From Lonicera japonica (lineage: Eukaryota; Streptophyta; Magnoliopsida; Dipsacales; Caprifoliaceae), in the NCBI GenBank assembly GCA_021464415.1, contig CM038467.1:23034011-23098010 (forward strand): DNA of 64,000 bases. The letters are read 5' to 3'. Of this stretch, positions 38,569 through 49,086 are shown in pieces. Numbering within the stretch: the first letter of the stretch is position 1; every line of letters begins with the position of its first letter. Position numbers and translations under genes: made by a program. The notes under the pieces were generated by a model. That model ran no database searches. It saw only the letters and a list, made by a program, of their open reading frames with translations, and was not told where the DNA came from.

Positions 38569-38825
38569 CTTAATTAATTTTTAGTAGCGAGAAAAAAATA
38601 AATTTAAAAGATGTGTGTAGACTGTAGACACGAGGCAGATCACGACTCTTCAAGAAGGTTCTATTCACATAATTTTTACATGATGAAGAGATAATAAAAC
38701 AGACCCCGACCCCGGCCGTAGAATCTCTACAAACCCTAATTTCCATTCTTCCCCAATTCAATTATCGTCCCTTCTTCTTTGCTCGCTGAATCGCAGAGAG
38801 AGCGATCAGAGAGGGAAAGATAACA
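38569..38825 (+). promoter_or_regulatory. SC35 promoter/5' UTR with telo-box
   Basis: The leader contains AAACCCTAA (38731-38739), the plant telo-box often found near the start of genes for the translation and RNA-processing machinery. A purine-rich run agagagagcgatcagagagg precedes the ATG. The gene starts only about 260 bp from the end of TIR copy 3, so the promoter may include transposon DNA. Confidence 0.5.
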
Positions 38826-41739
38826 ATGTCTCACTTTGGTCGGGCCGGTCCACCAGACATCTCAGACACCTACTCTCTCTTAATTCTCAACATCACTTTC
38901 CGTAAGTTTCATTATCATAACCTTCGATTTCTCTTTAATATATCACCCCTTTTAAATCATGTATGTTTGTGTGTGTGTTTATACAGGTACTACGGCGGAT
39001 GATCTCTTCCCACTTTTCGACAAATACGGCAAGGTTGTCGACATCTTCATCCCCAGGGATCGAAGGTTCAATTTCTCCCCCTCTCCTAAAGGAAATAACG
39101 CATAGAAGCTGATATATTTTGTGCTATTTTGTTTTGGCGTGGGATTAAACAATGAAAATAATTAACAATCAGAATTAGGTGGTGTTTGTTTTTACCTCTT
39201 AATGCTAAATTTATACCCTTTTAATGGTGAATAGGAGCCCTATTCAGCATTTAGAGGTAAAGTGTGCTGAATGCTTCATTTGAATTTTAACAAAATTTTT
39301 GTTCTAGCAGTTGTACCGTTTATTCCTTGGGTATTTTACATAATCTTAGTAAGGTTAAAATTGTAAAAGGTCATCTATTCAGCATTATGAGGCACATAAA
39401 ATTTAACACATTCTTAGGGGGTGCTGTTTAGCATTAAGTAGTGAGGGATCAGCATTCAGTGTTCAAAATTCAAAGCATTTAGTATATTGATGATTTTTAG
39501 CAGTTACAGGCGCACAGTTAATTGATCATGCACGTGCTGTATTTTTCACTGTAACTTGATTAATGCGGTGCCTTCTAATGTTCTAGGACGGGTGATTCTC
39601 GTGGATTTGCTTTTGTTAGATACAAATACGCAGATGAGGCGCAGAAGGCTGTGGATAGGCTGGACGGTATACATACACTGAATATGTTATGCTTATTTAT
39701 TTATTTATATACTTTTGTTATTGAACATATAAAATACTATCCAGTCTGATTAATGATTGTGTCGTCTAGTGCACTTTTTTATTTCACATGACAAATCTTA
39801 GGGTGGATAAAGTGGCAGAGCCAGAATTTAACATTATGCCGGGCTGAAGTTACCTATAAATCTTTAAAATACGAGCGGCAAAGATTAATACACAATGTAT
39901 ATAGTGAGGGGTTAAGGTGCAAATTTTTTCCTTCAGAATAAGGTGACAAAGTTCTATACTATTACATATTAAACCATATTTCTCCCGAAACTACTTATAA
40001 AAATAAACATTTTTCAAAAATTAATGTCATAGTCCACCTGACCACCTCCCTTCTACATGGCTGTTCCCCAAGGTTTTTAGTTGATCTTTTTAATTTCCAC
40101 AAGATTTCACGTTTTTGTCAGTGTCATTTGATTGAATTGAATTTTCCAAGGAATCAATTTCTTTTGTATAACTTGTTTTAGCCTTTGTCCTTTGTTGTTT
40201 TCAATGAAACTTGTCTACGCAAAGTAAGTCCAAGGAATTCATTTCTTTTTATATGTTTAATGGAATGTAACATTATTAACTTTCAAGTGCCGTAAATCTT
40301 ATAAATGTTGGACGTGTCACTTAATTTCATCGAGGAAAATTCTTGCAGTTTTCTTCTAACTTCTTATTTTGCCTCTTGACAATGCTTAGGGAGAGAGGTT
40401 GATGGTAGAGAAATAACTGTCCAGTTTGCAAAATATGGACCAAATGCTGAAAGAATGTAAGTTCTTGAAAGCTATATTATTTCCTTTTGTGTTTTGGATT
40501 ATTATCCCGAACACTTATTGCTTGCTTTTGTTTATTTTTTTTCATAAGATATCTTACATTACAGACGTGTATATTCTTGTTGACCATCTATTGTATGTGG
40601 AATTTTAGCATCTTTTTGTATGGCTGAAGTTTTTATTCCACCCTATGTTCCCTTGTTATGTTATTTTTTTTAATGCATCTGATGTTTCGATCTCATTTTT
40701 CTTTTTTGATATTTTATGTCAGTCACCAAGGAAGAATTATAGAGAAGTTTCCAAAAAGTAGAGGCAGGTCTAGAAGCCGTAGCCCTAGACGAAGGTAAAC
40801 TTTTATTTTGAGAGATAAATTTCTGCCTTATAATTACTTAACAAGTTGTATTGACAATTGAACTTCCAAAACTAAGTTAGCTTTCGTTGATCTAGGAACT
40901 TGCTTTTACCCTTCCAAAACAAATTTTGTATGTAATTGCTTTTGTTCAACCAAATTGTTCACGGTCATTTTTTGTTTCTAGTAATAGGTGAGATGTACAA
41001 AATGACAGTAAGAAGAAGCCACTAAAACATTTATATGTTTTGTCATCACTTGTAAATTAATATAGGCAGTTCAATGGAGCAGCAAAGCTGATTTATCCAT
41101 AATTGGGTAAAGTATGTAAATTATGTGCTTATAGTAATGTGTTGCATGCATGAATTTTGTGCTTATTCTTTAATTTTTTGCTATTTGCAATTATTCAATC
41201 AATGTTAAACCTTTCAACAGGTACCGTGATGATTACTACAGAGACAGGGATTACAGGAGGAGAAGTCGCAGTAGGAGTTTGGATAGGTATGAAAGGGGCA
41301 GGTATCGAAGCAGCAGGGAACGTGATTATCGCTATCGAAGTGTGAGCCGTAGCTTAAGTCCAGACTCTGACAGAGGCCGTGGCAGGTCACGGTATGATGA
41401 TGAGCGCCGAAGTTATAGGAGTCCTTCATTTGAAAGGTTTTTTATTTTTTGTGGGTGATATTGTCTTTTCCTCATGTTTTATGTTGTCATAAATGTCATT
41501 GATGCCGGAATGTTACAGTGCTTCTCCTCGTCGGCGTACTCGAAGCCCTGGACGGAGTTTATCCCCTCGCCGGTCATGGTCTCCAACTTCTCGAAGTCGT
41601 TCACCAAGGAATCGCCGTTATGATTCGCGAAGTCGTTCCCCTCTTTACTCAGATGATGTGAGTTCCTCAACCCTATGTACACTTTAGTCAGTTGGAATAA
41701 TAACCTAGTTAATTTTCAATTTGGATTTTGTAGGAGTAA
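38826..41739 (+). CDS. SC35: SR splicing factor SC35 (SRSF2-like)
   Basis: Nuclear pre-mRNA splicing factor: an RRM binds exonic enhancers and an RS tail, phosphorylated by SR kinases, recruits the spliceosome. Exons: 38826-38901, 38987-39065, 39587-39666, 40390-40456, 40723-40794, 41221-41436, 41519-41657 and 41734-41739 (final Glu codon plus stop). All are GT-AG and join in frame to 244 aa. The N-terminus MSHFGRAGPPDISDTYSLL is the plant SC35 signature; RNP2 is LLILNI (about 18-24) and RNP1 RGFAFVRY (57-64). The RS domain runs from about residue 112 (SRGRSRSRSPRR) to the end, with a Tyr/Asp/Arg-rich middle. It is shorter than Arabidopsis SC35 but within plant range. Looks intact and functional. 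Confidence 0.95.
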
Positions 41740-43877
41740 ATGAAGCTTAAGGAGTAACAGTGCTGTAGATGAATGGAGCATCTCTACTTTGCCAAGATGT
41801 GTGGGAGCCTTTATTGTCTTGTTTGTGCAATTCGGATTCCCTTAGTGCTAGTTTGGTAGGATTGGATGGATTTATCGTTACATATTTCCAGTATTGAATA
41901 TGATGCTTAGTATGTTTTCACTCTTTGAAGGTTGGATTTACTTTGGGCACTGAAGTTAGTAGATTGGTACTTCACTATGCTACATAATCCTAGGTGGTTG
42001 TTGGTTTTTCCTATGTAGGTTGTTTTGTTGTTCTTGTTTGTTCACTGGTCTATTATTTTTCTCTTACCAACAATTTACAGCATGCTGTCTCGGTTTGTTT
42101 GTTTGCTTCTTTGTTTTTCCTTTTAAATTGGGTGAAAGGGCTGTTATTTACAGTCTAAAAGTGGTACTTACTAACTATAAAATTCAAACTGGATTTTATA
42201 GTTGTTCGAGGAAAGATTGAAATGGGGGCTGTAAGCAGAGTGATGATGATTGATGAGTGGCTGCTGATGCTGTTTATGTTGTTAAGATGAATGATGGGTT
42301 TGAACAGCTGATTGATGGTTGCTGAGAAGTAAGATTACTAGGTTATTGATTTTACCCAGATTGATATTGTGATCGGTAAGTTTTGCAGCGTTTCTTTTTT
42401 AACATCCTCACATTCCTCCAATTATGGTCTTGTTGATAGCAATATCATAAGTGATATTTGTTGGTTAAATAATTTTCGGTGAGATGAGAAGTAGTTGCGG
42501 TGATCATCTGGCGGGCTGAAGGCGAACGTGCATCTGCTTGTAGCTGTTGCTGCTGGCAATTTAGCTCCCATACAAAGTTTGAATCCTGAGACGTGTGTAT
42601 GAACTTTACGAGGACAGGAGGGTGAACAAATTGTTGGTTGGTCATTTCATTTTCCGTATTTCATTAGATTTAACTATATCTGACGTGAACTTGTTAGGCT
42701 GTTCGTGTTGTGTAGCATCTAGCTCTGAGTGATCTAGACCTGCGCTCCTGACAGTAGCTGACGTGGTTGCTGTGATGTCTTTTTAGTTATATGGTATTGG
42801 CTGATGGGAGTATAGCGTTGAGGTTGTTGAGAATCAATCCCGCTTTGGCGAATTATTCTGGGTTGGTTATTCGAGTCGAATTTTGTTGTGGCTGTCTTCT
42901 TTGATAATTTCGTTGGTTACTGTTCCGCATAACATGATTGCATAACAAATTGTGATTATGTTATAGTTCCAAACGCACTTTAATGTAATAACAATCCCAG
43001 GTAATTGCTCCCATTCTTTTCGTGTGCACGACATAATTAATGATTGCTTAGGAATTGTAAATGCGGAGTTGATGCATGTGGATTCTGGAGAGGGAGGCTG
43101 CTTCACAAATGCATACTGTCTAGTATATAATCGTGTCTTCGCTAGTCTGGGTGAAGATTTTCATAGTCATGGAGTTATTGTTGTGGATTTTGGTGTTTTC
43201 TTATATAAATTATAGCTTTGTTCTGCAATACATTGTAACAGCAATGTGGTGTGGCTACTAGATTTCTCTTCCTGAATCGATTTTGATGTTTTGTTATATA
43301 AATTATAGCTTTGTTCTGCAACATATTGTTACAGCATTGTGGTGTGGCTGCTTGATTTCTCATCCTGAATCACGAGCTTAGATAAAGATTAGGCCTATTG
43401 TTGGAAGTTGGAAATATTGATCCACACTCTACCTCTAAGGGCTATATATTGTGAACCATATGAAAACACGTTACAAGGATTGTGCGCATGGGTTCTTGTC
43501 TCGTGTCAATTTAATTTTTGTTGAAACGTGCGTGCTCAACTAGTTAAAAATACCGATGCAAATGATTCACACTGACTACTGGGATAAACTGAAACTTGTG
43601 TGTGCCGCACACAAACAATTATTACAGTAAATAGAGTGACAATTGAGCAATCCAAGTTATCGTAAAATTTGTTGGGATCAATGATTGGACCATGCAAAGC
43701 AGAAAATGTATCATGACCGGTACGAATTCTGAGACCCATTTTCATATCACCAGCGATTTATGTATCATAATCCATAACTGGTACTGTGGTACACTTCGAC
43801 ATCGACATGTCTCTTCGCGTAGAGTGTATTCCCATGAGTGGGTGAAAGTTTGTCTCAATGGACAGAGGAAGACGTCT
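41740..43877. other. SC35 3' UTR and intergenic DNA
   Basis: The first few hundred bases are probably the SC35 3' UTR. Beyond it no open frame or RNA gene can be supported. An 84-95-bp direct duplication occupies 43192-43371. Confidence 0.4.
43192..43371 (+). repeat. Direct duplication of about 90 bp
   Basis: The block ttatataaattatagctttg, followed by ttctgcaa.acattgt, acagca.tgtggtgtggct and tcctgaatc, occurs twice, starting near 43200 and 43295, with scattered mismatches. Confidence 0.8.
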
Positions 43878-44123
43878 AAGGTGTGTTTGACGAGTCGAAT
43901 TAGGGAGTTAGATAGGTTTATTTAATCTCATCTAAATGGGATAAAACAATCCCACTTTTTAGTTGGGAATTATTAATCTCTCTCTTGGTGGGATAAGAAA
44001 GTTAAGTGGGATAAATAATCTATCCGGATATTCAATTCCGACGAACAATAATCATGGGAACGTGGGATAGAATAAAGTTATCCTACCCCGCCCTTTTATC
44101 TTACGTGTCAAATACAACTCAAT
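43878..44123. mobile_element. Possible MITE with imperfect terminal inverted repeats
   Basis: The left end ggtgtgtttgacgagtcg and the right end, reversed, gagttgtatttgacacgta share a GTNTTTGAC core, with GGGATAA-type motifs repeated in both orientations inside. This resembles Tourist-like MITEs, but no clear target duplication is visible. Confidence 0.35.
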
Positions 44124-44335
44124 TGCTTTTAATTTTATTTTATTTTAATACACATGTCAATTGCAATTTTTGTATTTTATCAATATTTGACACCAGTAAC
44201 TAATTAGATAATTATTTTCTCATATTAGTCGCACAAAGGTATGTAGTAGTAGAGTTCAACTTTATAGTTTTTTGAAGTGGTTCACTTATTTTTCCAAGCA
44301 AGAAATTCAAAAAAGACAAATATTGTGGTTTCAAG

Positions 44336-44408
44336 TGGAGATGCGGGGTATTGATTCCCATGCCTCTCGCATGGTAAGCGAGTCCTCTACCATCTGAGGT
44401 TCATCCAC
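44336..44408 (-). tRNA. tRNA-Ala-like sequence with ACC (Gly) anticodon, probable pseudogene
   Basis: Read in reverse, 73 nt align without gaps to plant tRNA-Ala(AGC). The anticodon stem CTCGC/GCGAG is perfect. The D stem CCTC/GAGG is perfect through a paired change at positions 10 and 25. The G3:T70 wobble that identifies alanine tRNA is kept and the discriminator base is A. But the anticodon is ACC instead of AGC, the acceptor stem has one mismatch (2:71), and the T arm has changed at positions 53 and 57, weakening box B. A T-run (GTCTTTTTT) about 20 nt downstream could end Pol III transcription. It is either a decaying tRNA gene or the head of a tRNA-derived element. Confidence 0.7.
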
Positions 44409-44559
44409 AACATATTTGAACTTAATTAGATAATCAAAAACATGGTTCTGTGATGATTGTAACTATACACAATAGGAAATTTTTATGCCAAGGTGTAAGG
44501 GAACAAACTTTTACAGTAAATATTTATTTTTTTGCTCTTCAAAACACACAAAGAAGAAG

Positions 44560-44950
44560 GAAAAACAAACCTACAAACTACCGTCCTCACGCAGGAGAGA
44601 CACTAAAGGAACAGGAGGAGAGCTCCACCAAGAACAATTAGCCGCTATCTAACCCACATCTAGGCGTAATTCTAAACGAGATATTAAACATTCTCGAAAA
44701 CATTCGAACATCAAAAATGATATTAGCAACTTCCCGAGGGAGGACATTTTCAGAACAACAAAGCTCGATAAGAGAATGCGAATCGCTTTCCACTATGAAA
44801 GGCTTTTGAAATATCAAACACCTCCATTGTAACGAGCTTCTTGGATTGCCATTGCATCACAAATTAAAAGAGAAGAAGCTACCATTTTTTCACAAAGCCG
44901 CAAAAGGAAGAGCCGGAACTATCTCTAACACGACCTCCAATAGAAGCTAA
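44560..44950 (-). pseudogene. LINE RNase H-like (RVT_3) relic
   Basis: In reverse the DNA reads ASIGGRVRDSSGSSFCGFVK, then ASSLLICDAMAIQEARYNGG, matching the G-G-V-x-R-D-x-x-G strand and ALxxEAxAIxEA helix of plant LINE RNase H domains. Frameshifts and stops follow. It resembles the relic at 9785-10110 in domain, not obviously in nucleotide sequence. Confidence 0.6.
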
Positions 44951-44984
44951 ATTGAAGTCTTCTTCTTTCTTTTTCTTTTTAAAA

Positions 44985-45115
44985 AAAAGGAGGTTTAAGT
45001 CTCTTACTTTAATTATAAATAAATAAAACTCTACCTCAAATTTTCTCTAATGGGACTCGAACTTTGGATATCTCCTAAGTCTTGTAAAACCCACCATCAC
45101 GGAAAACTAGTTTAT
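44985..45115 (-). mobile_element. SINE-like fragment
   Basis: In reverse, a box B-like AAGTTCGAGTCCC follows a possible box A about 40 bp earlier, and the tail contains AAGTAAGAGACTTAAACCTCC before a T/A-rich end. A similar tail (gtctaagtctcttccc in + sense) recurs at about 61925-61950, suggesting a dispersed family. Confidence 0.4.
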
Positions 45116-45236
45116 CAAGTAAAAATGAGTCTCATCAAAATGTGAGTGCACAGTAACTCATGGCAAAGAAAACGAACAATATTTGGGGGATAAAACCTCT
45201 TTTTCCGTGCACTCTTTTAAGAAAAAAAATAAAAAT

Positions 45237-45282
45237 ATCCCACATCGGTCAAAGACCAAACAGCTCTGTCCTTTATTTAATA
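45237..45282 (+). promoter_or_regulatory. Plant Pol III snRNA-type promoter (USE plus TATA)
   Basis: ATCCCACATCG at 45237-45247 is a perfect match to the plant upstream sequence element RTCCCACATCG. A TATA-like TTTATTTAATA begins at 45272, leaving 24 bp between them. The short spacing is the Pol III type (U6, 7SL); Pol II snRNA genes have about 33-34 bp. The SRP RNA start follows about 20 bp after the TATA box. Confidence 0.8.
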
Positions 45283-45302
45283 TCACACTGAAACTCGTGT
45301 CT

Positions 45303-45605
45303 GCCGAACTCTGTCACGTGAGTTTGTGACCCAAGTGGGGGCATTAAAATGGTCGAAGGATCCAATTTAGGCTGCTCGGGTGCCAATATTCTAATGGGAA
45401 CCGGGTTGTGAAGGCGGGTTATTGCATGTGCTTGGGCTCTTCAAAGAAGGGTGAGCCGTAAATACCAAATTAGTGTGTGCCGAATTGGGCTTTAATGAAA
45501 TCCGGGTCGGGCCAATCCGGCAACCTGGAAAACATATGGGACAGCAAAACGGGTATTTCATAGTGAACCCGGCTTTGTCCTCCCAAGCTGACTTATCAGA
45601 GCAGT
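45303..45605 (+). ncRNA. Signal recognition particle RNA (7SL) gene or recent pseudogene
   Basis: SRP RNA scaffolds the cytosolic particle that directs ribosomes to the ER. The sequence starts GCCGAACTCTGT, and TGTGACCCAAGTGGGGGCAT a little later is the conserved Alu-domain 5' block of plant 7SL (TGTAACCCAAGTGGGGGCAT). Further plant 7SL blocks follow: GGGCTCTTCAAAGAAGGGTG, GAGCCGTAAA, TCCGGGTCGGGCC, CAGCAAAACGGGTATTTCA, ACCCGGCTTTGTCCTCCC, TTATCAGAGCAGTGG. The length of about 300 nt fits. The upstream USE/TATA with Pol III spacing supports it independently. Several C-to-T or G-to-A differences from what I recall of plant 7SL, and no T-run right after 45605 (the first is near 45703), suggest it may be decaying. 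The 3' end is approximate. A minus-strand frame at 45391-45612 is a shadow of this gene. Confidence 0.78.
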
Positions 45606-45676
45606 GGCTCAAATCGAAGAAGAAACTAATTTGAAGACAAAAGGCTCCTTGGCCAGTGATCCATCAATACCTGCCC

Positions 45677-46154
45677 TAGCCGCCCTTGATCCAACGGCCA
45701 TTTTTTATTTTACATTTTAAATACGGGTGATGCTAAGGACACCACAATATTAACTTGTAGGTAGGAGTGTTAAGGTCAATTTAAAAACTAAACAAACCGA
45801 TTCAGACCAATCATTTTACATTTTAAATAAGGGTGGTGCTAAGGACACCACAATACTAACTTGTAGGTAGGGGTGTTAAGGTCAATTCGAAAAGTGAATA
45901 AACCAATCCGAACCGTAGCCGCCCTTGATCCAACGGCCATTTTTTATTTTACATTTTAAATACGGGTGATGCTAAGGACACCACAATATTAACTTGTAGG
46001 TAGGAGTGTTAAGGTCAATTTAAAAACTAAACAAACCGATTCAGACCAATCATTTTACATTTTAAATAAGGGTGGTGCTAAGGACACCACAATACTAACT
46101 TGTAGGTAGGGGTGTTAAGGTCAATTCGAAAAGTGAATAAACCAATCCGAACCG
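45677..46154 (+). repeat. Perfect 239-bp tandem duplication
   Basis: The block 45677-45915, starting tagccgcccttgatccaacg, is repeated base for base at 45916-46154. Each copy itself contains two similar halves starting gggtgatgctaaggacacc and gggtggtgctaaggacacc, the terminus of the GGGTGGTG TIR family, each joined to the start of a hAT MITE (tagg(a/g)gtgttaagg). It is either a very recent duplication or an assembly artefact. Confidence 0.9.
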
Positions 46155-47107
46155 ATCAATAAAATTTCAAATTGAAACCAATTGAAACTGAAAACGAGAA
46201 AATCGAACCGAAACCGAATAGTTTGGTTTAGATTTAGGGTAAACTAGTCCAAAACTAAACCGAACCAAATCATTTATAAGAAAATAAAAAAAAATGTTAA
46301 TACATATTATAAGGGCACACGTTAATTATACTATAATAAAAAAAAAGATGTCATTTTATAAAAATATGTTATTTATTAATTACATATTATAATCATTTAA
46401 AAAAAAAGTCATTAACACGTTCTCTTATTATTGAATTAAATACACAATGCTAATTTTTTTTATCACATACATAATGACAAGATAATTCATCATTTTATTT
46501 AATATATTTTATTCTTGTAAATATACAAATAAAATAGTAACTAAATATAAAATATGGTATTTATATGTTTGCTCATTGTTTCTAAAAAAACTATGACTTT
46601 AATTTGAAAACCAATCTTAAATTACTATTATTATTACATTGTTATGTTAAATTGATTTAAAAAAATATATATATGTCAAAACCTAATAATTACTATAAAA
46701 ATATGTTCTTTATTAATTACATATTGTAATCATTTTAAAAAAAAAGTCATTAACATGTGCCCTTATTATTGAATTAAATACACAATGTTATTTTTTTTTA
46801 TCACATACATAATGACAAAATAATTCATCATTTTATTTAATATGTTCTATTCTTGTAAATATTCAAATAAAATAGTAACTAAATAGAAAATATGGTATTT
46901 ATATGTTTGCTCCTTGTTTCTAAAAAACTATGACTTTAATTTGAAAACCAATCTTAAATTACTATTAATATTACATTGTTATATTAAATTGATTTAAAAA
47001 AATATATATATGTCAAAACCTAATAAAACCGAACCAAAACGAAATTGAAAAGTTTGGTTCGAGTTTAGACTTCAAAGATTTAGAAACCGAAACCGAAAAC
47101 ACTCCGA
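46107..47107 (+). mobile_element. hAT-type MITE with perfect target duplication, inserted in a GGGTGGTG-family terminus
   Basis: Begins TAGGGGTGTTAAGG and ends, reversed, TCGGAGTGTTTTCGG. It is flanked by a perfect 8-bp CTTGTAGG (46099-46106, 47108-47115). The sequence outside the duplication is the GGGTGGTGC terminus on the left and GCACCACC-type on the right, so it landed in a short TIR element. The interior has aaccgaacc motifs and a 337-bp tandem duplication. It does not code. Confidence 0.85.
46354..47021 (+). repeat. Diverged 337-bp tandem duplication inside the MITE
   Basis: The stretch from ttataaaaatatgtt to gtcaaaacctaataa occurs twice, at an offset of about 337 bp, sharing blocks such as ttattaattacatatt and actatgactttaatttg with a few per cent difference. 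It is older than the perfect 239-bp duplication next to it. Confidence 0.85.
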
Positions 47108-47131
47108 CTTGTAGGCACCACCTTTTTAAAG

Positions 47132-47163
<32 letters not shown>

Positions 47164-48639
47164 TTCTTTGACTAGAATGCACTAATGTTCCGAAAGACGG
47201 TGAAGTTAAAAGATCAAGGATTAGTTTTTCTTCTCTCTTGAAGCCAATTAGTTGAATTTGGGTTTATGTTAGTGTTTCAGACAATAATGTTAACTTTAGA
47301 TGTACTAATAAAAGTTCATAATGGCAACATAATTTTCCTAAACCATCTTTGGAAGCTCCAAGGAAATCGATTAATTTTGAAAAAGGGGAGAGTACTAAAA
47401 AAATAAAAAAATAAAAATTCTTTGAAAATTCCAATATTACTAGGAACTATTAGTAAAAATGAAACTAGTAAATCTAATCAAATATATCATTACAAATATA
47501 ACATATACATTTTTTCTTTATTTTTTTACCGGGAGAAAATCCAAAAGAACACAATCTCATTCTAAAACAAAAGCTAAACTAGTAAGAACCACGACGTAGG
47601 GTCACTAACTAGTGGACAATGCAGTTGCGTAGTTGCCTTCTTCAAGGGGAAAGGAGAAAGCAAAGGGAGAGTGGATGCCACTGTTCTAATATCAAAGATA
47701 ATAACAACAATCTCCCAAGGGGGAGTTTTTTTGCAACTACATTAATGATGATAAGTACATTAATTGTGTATAGAAATTGTTGCAATTAGTTATAATCATG
47801 AGTTTGTGTGTATTTAATTTGTGTGACATATTATACTTAATTAACTTATTTTATTATGTTATTTTTTGCTTGAAACATGAATGTACACACATATATATAT
47901 GTACATTACATATATATTTCACATACAACCAACACACTTACATATGAAATACCAACTTATTTCCCTTTTTTTAAAAACACACACACGTACATACATACAT
48001 ACATACATACGTACATACATACATACATACATACATGTGTACATATATCATGTAAGGGTGATAGGGAGGCTTATATTTTTAATGTATTTTTTTAAGAGAG
48101 ATAAATGCTTTGTTCTTTGATGAATGTTAACGGGTAATTCTTTTAAAGAGAGTTTTTTGTTTTGAAATGTTTAGTGTCTCATTAAATTCTGTAGCACTTT
48201 TTAAAAAACGTGTGGTTTTTAAAATGATGGATACCCGAGTTAATTTAGTGGCGCTCTTAGCAACATCCTTTAAATAACCCTTTATTATATTGTATTAAAA
48301 AAAATTCATATCATATCATATAACTAATATATATAATGGAAGAAGTTCACCATGTTGTGACACATGGCAACACCTGTGTTTGACACATGTCCTTTTCTTT
48401 ATCTCCCCTAAAATTTGGCAACTATTTGTCCCTCTATTCAAAAATATAGCCGTCATCCAAATCTAAATTAACTCAAAGATAAGAAACACAACATATATAT
48501 ATATATAAGAATGTTCTTGTTCACACCTACCAAATCTTTCAATTGACCATGCTTATTATTACAAAATAATAGAAAAAATAAGATCTTTCAAGCAAAACAC
48601 TCGCTTACTTGGGGGGGGTTTCTCAAATTCAACATAATT
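47108..48639. other. Intergenic with microsatellites
   Basis: A (TA)n(TG)n tract lies at 47132-47163 and an ACAT/CATA tetranucleotide tract at 47987-48036. The rest is AT-rich. Short open frames over the tetranucleotide tract are repeat translations, not genes. Confidence 0.6.
47987..48036 (+). repeat. (ATAC)n tetranucleotide microsatellite
   Basis: Twelve or so copies of ACAT/ATAC, interrupted once or twice by gtac. It is flanked by ACAC and ATAT dinucleotide runs. Confidence 0.95.
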
Positions 48640-49086
48640 GCATTCTTGTTATTGATCGACAATAAAGAGTTCAGCGTGCAGGTGCAATTGGCCGAAAATC
48701 GATGCTTATGCCTAACCTCAATTTTGAACCTTGGAAATCGATTCTTATTCCTGACCTCAATTTCGAACCTTTTGCAAGTTTGTGTTCTGAAACATCATTC
48801 CTCTCTCGTTCTGACATTCTACAATATAATTTACGGTTTGTTTCGAATGGCAAAAGCAATCGAAATTGTCGACAGAGAAAAAACGAGTTCACGATGAAAT
48901 TGAGTGTGGAGAATCGTTTGAAATTAGTGAACAAACTTTAAAAAATAGATTGAATAAGGTTTTAGATCTATATTTTATCTGAAACCAAAATATATATATA
49001 TATATATATACATATATGTGTGTGATTTGCATGTCTTCTTCTCCATTATTTAAATTCTTATGAATCTGAAAAAATTAATAAAGTTA
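48640..49086. other. Unidentified segment with an internal direct repeat, then AT-rich DNA
   Basis: Two copies of a unit of about 36 bp stand next to each other: aaatcgatgcttatgcctaa and aaatcgattcttattcctga, each followed by cctcaatttYgaacctt. The + frame at 48702-48941 reads MPNLNFEP and IPDLNFEP from these copies. The region is less AT-rich than its surroundings and could be a gene fragment, but I recognise no family. A (TA)n tract follows near 48990. Confidence 0.35.

Noticed and set aside
42225..42345. Possible C/D box snoRNA (repeated tgatga and ctga motifs downstream of SC35)
   Set aside because: The boxes are too close together and there is no convincing terminal stem or guide; repetitive tgatga/ctga alone is not enough.
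45391..45612. Open minus-strand frame of 73 codons
   Set aside because: It lies wholly within the SRP RNA locus and matches no protein family; it is a chance frame opposite the RNA gene.
47877..48120. Open frames over the ATAC repeat
   Set aside because: They are translations of a tetranucleotide microsatellite (YIHTYIHT-type) and have no gene signals.
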